This document shows, piece by piece, positions 4,376-6,937 of a stretch of 6,937 nucleotides of DNA (positions are counted from its first letter, which is position 1; every line of letters begins with the position of its first letter). The DNA lies in the NCBI GenBank assembly GCA_018814745.1, contig JAHIZC010000182.1:1-6937 (forward strand). Direction: 5' to 3'. The stretch is from Candidatus Omnitrophota bacterium (lineage in GTDB: Bacteria; Omnitrophota; Gorgyraeia; Gygaellales; Profunditerraquicolaceae). Below the pieces are notes generated by a model. It was given only the letters and a program-made list of their open reading frames with translations. It searched no databases and was not told the origin of the DNA. The position numbers were made by a program, and so were the translations under genes.

Positions 4376-5989
4376 ATGAAAAAATTTATTTTGATTTTAT
4401 ATGTAATTTTACTAAGTTCAATTATCCTGCCGGCGAGAGTTTTTGCCGTTGAGATTGATGAGCAGGAAGAGGTATTTGCCAAGGAGCTAAAGTTATATTT
4501 GAATGAGGCAAAGATTATTTCAGTAAATAATCCTACCCGTGTTGCAATTGCTAATCCTAAAATAGCCGATGTTAGAGAGGTAAGCAAGACTGAATTGACC
4601 CTTACCCCTAAAGCAGAAGGCACAACCACTTTAATTATCTGGGATAGCTCAGGCGAAGAATCCTACCGGGTGATGGTATTTTCTGAACATTTAGATGAGC
4701 TTAAGCGGCGCATAGATATGCTGCTTGAAAAACTTAATCTACCCGAAGTTTACAGTGAAATAGCAGAGGAAGAGAGAAAGGTCCTGCTCTTAGGAAGAGT
4801 TAAGACTGATAAGGAGAAAGAAAGAATCACCACTGCTTTTGGCGATTTAAAAGATAAGTTAATTGACCTGGTTGAGGTAAAAGAAGAAAGGGCAGTGGTT
4901 GAGATAGATGTGCAGGTATTGGAGTTAAATAAGGATGCTACCAAGACCTTGGGATTTCTTATGCCGGGCCAGATTGTGATGTCTGAGCCGAATTACCGTA
5001 TCTCTAAAACAGCAAGGGGGGCTTTGGATGCGATGTTTCATGTGTTTGATTGGCCGCGCAATACATTTACTGCTACAATAGATATGTTAGAGCAGGAAGG
5101 TAAGGCAAAAATTCTTTCCCGTCCTCGAATTGCCTGTCAGAGCGGCAAGGAAGCTGAATTGTTGGTAGGCGGTGAAAAACCAATATTAACCACTGCTGTG
5201 ACAACAGGAGGAGGAGATGCAACCGAGGTGGAGTATAAAGAATACGGGATTAAATTAAATGTTAAGCCAGAAGTAACTCAAGATAGAAAAATAAAGTTAG
5301 CTTTAAATTTAGAAGTAAGTGATGTGGGTTCTAGTGCTGAGACGCTCGGTGATAGTACTTCCCCTTCTGCCAGTGCCTATCCTATAACCAAACGCAGTGC
5401 CTCTACTGAGCTTTTTCTTGAAGATGGCCAGACTCTAATCATCGGCGGTTTGGTAAAGCAAAAAACCGAAATAGATACGCGTAAGGTATTTGGCTTAGGG
5501 GATTTGCCTATAATCGGTTTGTTTTTTAGGCATAAGGAGACCAAACTTGGAGGCGGCGAAGGAGAAAGAGGTGACACAGAATTATTTATTACACTTACTC
5601 CCACCATTGTTTCTGAAGATAAGCCCCTAAGACAGGTAAAGAAACAAGACGAGAGCTTAGAGCTGGATTATTTGTCTGATATTGATGAGGGAGTTTCTGA
5701 TCCACTTACAAATTACGCCTATCTCATACAAAACCGCATATTAAAGAATTTAACCTATCCTCTAACTGCAAAACAGGCAGGTTTTCAAGGTGCGGTAAAA
5801 TTGAGTTTACATCTTTCATATCGAGGCGAAGTGCTTGATGTAGTACTTAGGGATTCCTCTGGATACCAAATCCTGGATGACAATGCAGTATCTTTAGTAA
5901 AAGCCCAGTCTCCTTATCCGCCCTTTCCTTCCTCATTAGATAGCAATGAGCTGTGGATTGATATTCCCATAAACTATCAATTAGATTAA
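4376..5989 (+). CDS. cpaC: Tad pilus secretin CpaC (RcpA) with C-terminal TonB-like domain
   Basis: This 537-residue outer-membrane pore subunit has a signal peptide at 1-24 (hydrophobic core, then PARVFAVE). Residues about 30-102 match the pilus-formation N-terminal domain, with LYLNEAKIISVNNPTRVAIA and LTPKAEGTTTLIIW. A BON-like segment follows (about 105-170). The secretin domain spans about 172-414, with VVEIDVQVLELNK, LSRPRIACQSGKEAELLVGG, LFLEDGQTLIIGGLV, GDLPIIGLFF and TELFITLTPTIV. After a linker, residues about 442-537 resemble a TonB C-terminal domain: YPLTAKQAGFQGAVKLSLHL, GEVLDVVLRDSSGYQILDDNA, then PYPPFP and a final strand. Ordinary CpaC proteins end after the secretin domain, so this is a fusion. 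TonB_C domains bind outer-membrane partners or peptidoglycan. Here the domain may anchor or gate the pore, which is inference. Only a weak site (TAGAG) precedes the ATG. Confidence 0.92.
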   Translation: MKKFILILYVILLSSIILPARVFAVEIDEQEEVFAKELKLYLNEAKIISVNNPTRVAIANPKIADVREVSKTELTLTPKAEGTTTLIIWDSSGEESYRVMVFSEHLDELKRRIDMLLEKLNLPEVYSEIAEEERKVLLLGRVKTDKEKERITTAFGDLKDKLIDLVEVKEERAVVEIDVQVLELNKDATKTLGFLMPGQIVMSEPNYRISKTARGALDAMFHVFDWPRNTFTATIDMLEQEGKAKILSRPRIACQSGKEAELLVGGEKPILTTAVTTGGGDATEVEYKEYGIKLNVKPEVTQDRKIKLALNLEVSDVGSSAETLGDSTSPSASAYPITKRSASTELFLEDGQTLIIGGLVKQKTEIDTRKVFGLGDLPIIGLFFRHKETKLGGGEGERGDTELFITLTPTIVSEDKPLRQVKKQDESLELDYLSDIDEGVSDPLTNYAYLIQNRILKNLTYPLTAKQAGFQGAVKLSLHLSYRGEVLDVVLRDSSGYQILDDNAVSLVKAQSPYPPFPSSLDSNELWIDIPINYQLD

Positions 5990-5995
5990 GCTATT

Positions 5996-6937
5996 ATGGC
6001 TAAAAAGATTGTTTTCTTTAGTACAAAAGGCGGGGTTGGCAGGACTTTGATAGCCAGTAATCTGGCTGTCGGGCTCTACACATACAATCAAAAGCGCGTC
6101 TGTCTTATAGACCTGGACTTAGAAGCTGTGGGAGATATGGCCAGGATGTTGGATTTAACTGTGCAGAAAACAATGGCGAATTTAATTCATCACCTTAAAA
6201 AACATCCAAGCGCAGATATAAACGATTACATAGTGCGTACAACTCACGGCATTGATTTTTTACCGGGCATTTTAAAGCCGCAGCATTCACCGCATCTTGA
6301 GGCGGATAAAATAAAAGATGTATTAGAGTTACTGGATAAAGACTATGACTTTATTATTATAGATGCGGGCAAGAGATTTAATGATGTTTTAATTACTGTC
6401 TTAAACCACGCTAATCTAATTCTTTTGCTGGTAACTCCGGATATCCTTTCGGTTTATCAAACCAAGTGGGCGATTGACACGCTGCAGTTTTTAAATTTTC
6501 CCTTATCTATGATTAGGATTGTTTTAAACCGTGCTGAATCAGCCGCAAGTATCAGCTGGCAGGATCTAAGCGTTAGCCTGCCCGTAGATATTATTTCTCG
6601 AATACCATCCGAGGGAAAAATTGTAGGCCAGTCAGTGAACCGGGGCGTACCTGTAGTTATTGATAGCCCTCGGTCAAAAATTTCCTCTCGTCTAAAAGAG
6701 TTTTCCAAGGAGTTAACCGAACGAGAAGATTTATTTACAGAAGTAAAACAGATTGACCAGATACGGCTTAAAGAGATGCCGTGGGAGAAAAATGGGAAAT
6801 TCTGGAAATCTTGGGGTTTATCAGAAACTATGATAGGAATATCAGCCGATGAAGAGTCAGATGAGATACTTTTACTGAAGCGTAGGATACACAGCCGGCT
6901 TATAGAGAAGTTAAATCTTAAAAAAATTGATTTAAAG
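5996..6937 (+). CDS. TadZ/CpaE-type ATPase, apparently fused to TadA/CpaF (partial, 3' end outside window)
   Basis: An open frame of 314 codons reaches the window edge without a stop. Residues 1-220 form a MinD/ParA-type ATPase: a deviant Walker A STKGGVGRT (9-17), LIDLDLEAVGD (37-47) and a Walker B-like DFIIIDAGKRF with D123. The usual lysine of the GK[ST] motif is Arg16. The proline that normally follows the Walker B Asp in this family is absent. There is no N-terminal receiver domain, unlike many CpaE proteins. TadZ marks the cell site where the Tad pilus is built. After a linker (about 225-284, with WEKNGKFWKSWGL), residues 290-314 read EILLLKRRIHSRLIEKLNLK, which strongly resembles the start of the TadA/CpaF secretion ATPase. 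A TadZ-TadA fusion is therefore likely, but the motor domain itself lies outside the window. The ATG is 6 nt after the secretin stop, with no clear ribosome binding site. Confidence 0.85.
   Translation, partial: MAKKIVFFSTKGGVGRTLIASNLAVGLYTYNQKRVCLIDLDLEAVGDMARMLDLTVQKTMANLIHHLKKHPSADINDYIVRTTHGIDFLPGILKPQHSPHLEADKIKDVLELLDKDYDFIIIDAGKRFNDVLITVLNHANLILLLVTPDILSVYQTKWAIDTLQFLNFPLSMIRIVLNRAESAASISWQDLSVSLPVDIISRIPSEGKIVGQSVNRGVPVVIDSPRSKISSRLKEFSKELTEREDLFTEVKQIDQIRLKEMPWEKNGKFWKSWGLSETMIGISADEESDEILLLKRRIHSRLIEKLNLKKIDLK

Noticed and set aside
4366..5607. Minus-strand open frames across the secretin gene
   Set aside because: They have Ser/Leu-rich composition typical of antisense shadows, no domain, and conflict with the strongly supported secretin frame.
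6457..6708. Minus-strand open frame of 83 codons
   Set aside because: It is antisense to the TadZ-type ATPase, with no ribosome binding site or recognisable fold.

Overview
This window looks like chromosomal DNA from a diderm (outer-membrane-bearing) bacterium of moderate to low GC. A secretin, a lipobox lipoprotein and a TonB-type C-terminal domain all imply an outer membrane. The Tad-pilus gene order and the compact, often Shine-Dalgarno-poor gene starts suggest an uncultured environmental lineage, perhaps Omnitrophota-like. That placement is a guess from general resemblance, not something the sequence proves.

Left part (1-1500, mainly minus strand): a complete FIST-domain sensory protein gene (131-1348) lies between two copies of a hairpin element with arms matching AACCCCGTTAGAAAT. 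One copy is a perfect 18-bp inverted repeat that contains the FIST stop codon. The other lies in the divergent intergenic region. At the left edge, a minus-strand reading frame may be the first 22 codons of a membrane protein.

Middle part (1459-2540, plus strand): a good sigma70-type promoter candidate precedes a short tRNA-Glu-like 5' fragment. Next comes a gene for a helix-turn-helix protein with a LAGLIDADG-like segment. The last codons of that gene run into a complete tRNA-Glu(CTC) gene, and its stop codon is in the tRNA D-loop. Downstream of the tRNA is a small array of about 30-nt units that begin like the tRNA 3' end and fold into tandem hairpins. The last unit repeats 17 nt of the tRNA tail exactly. 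This region has the signature of repeated insertion or recombination at a tRNA gene.

Right part (2541-6937, plus strand): a tight operon with gaps of 2-6 nt encodes Tad/Flp pilus assembly. In order it encodes a parvulin-type peptidyl-prolyl isomerase lipoprotein, CpaB/RcpC, a CpaC/RcpA secretin with a TonB-like C-terminal domain, and a TadZ/CpaE-type ATPase. The reading frame of the last gene runs without a stop into what looks like the N-terminus of the TadA/CpaF motor ATPase, and then leaves the window. The likely division of labour is: the isomerase helps fold exported or outer-membrane components; the secretin forms the outer-membrane pore; CpaB sits in the periplasm beside it; TadZ places the machine in the cell; and TadA powers pilus assembly. 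The two fusions (secretin-TonB_C and TadZ-TadA) are the most interesting protein-level observations.
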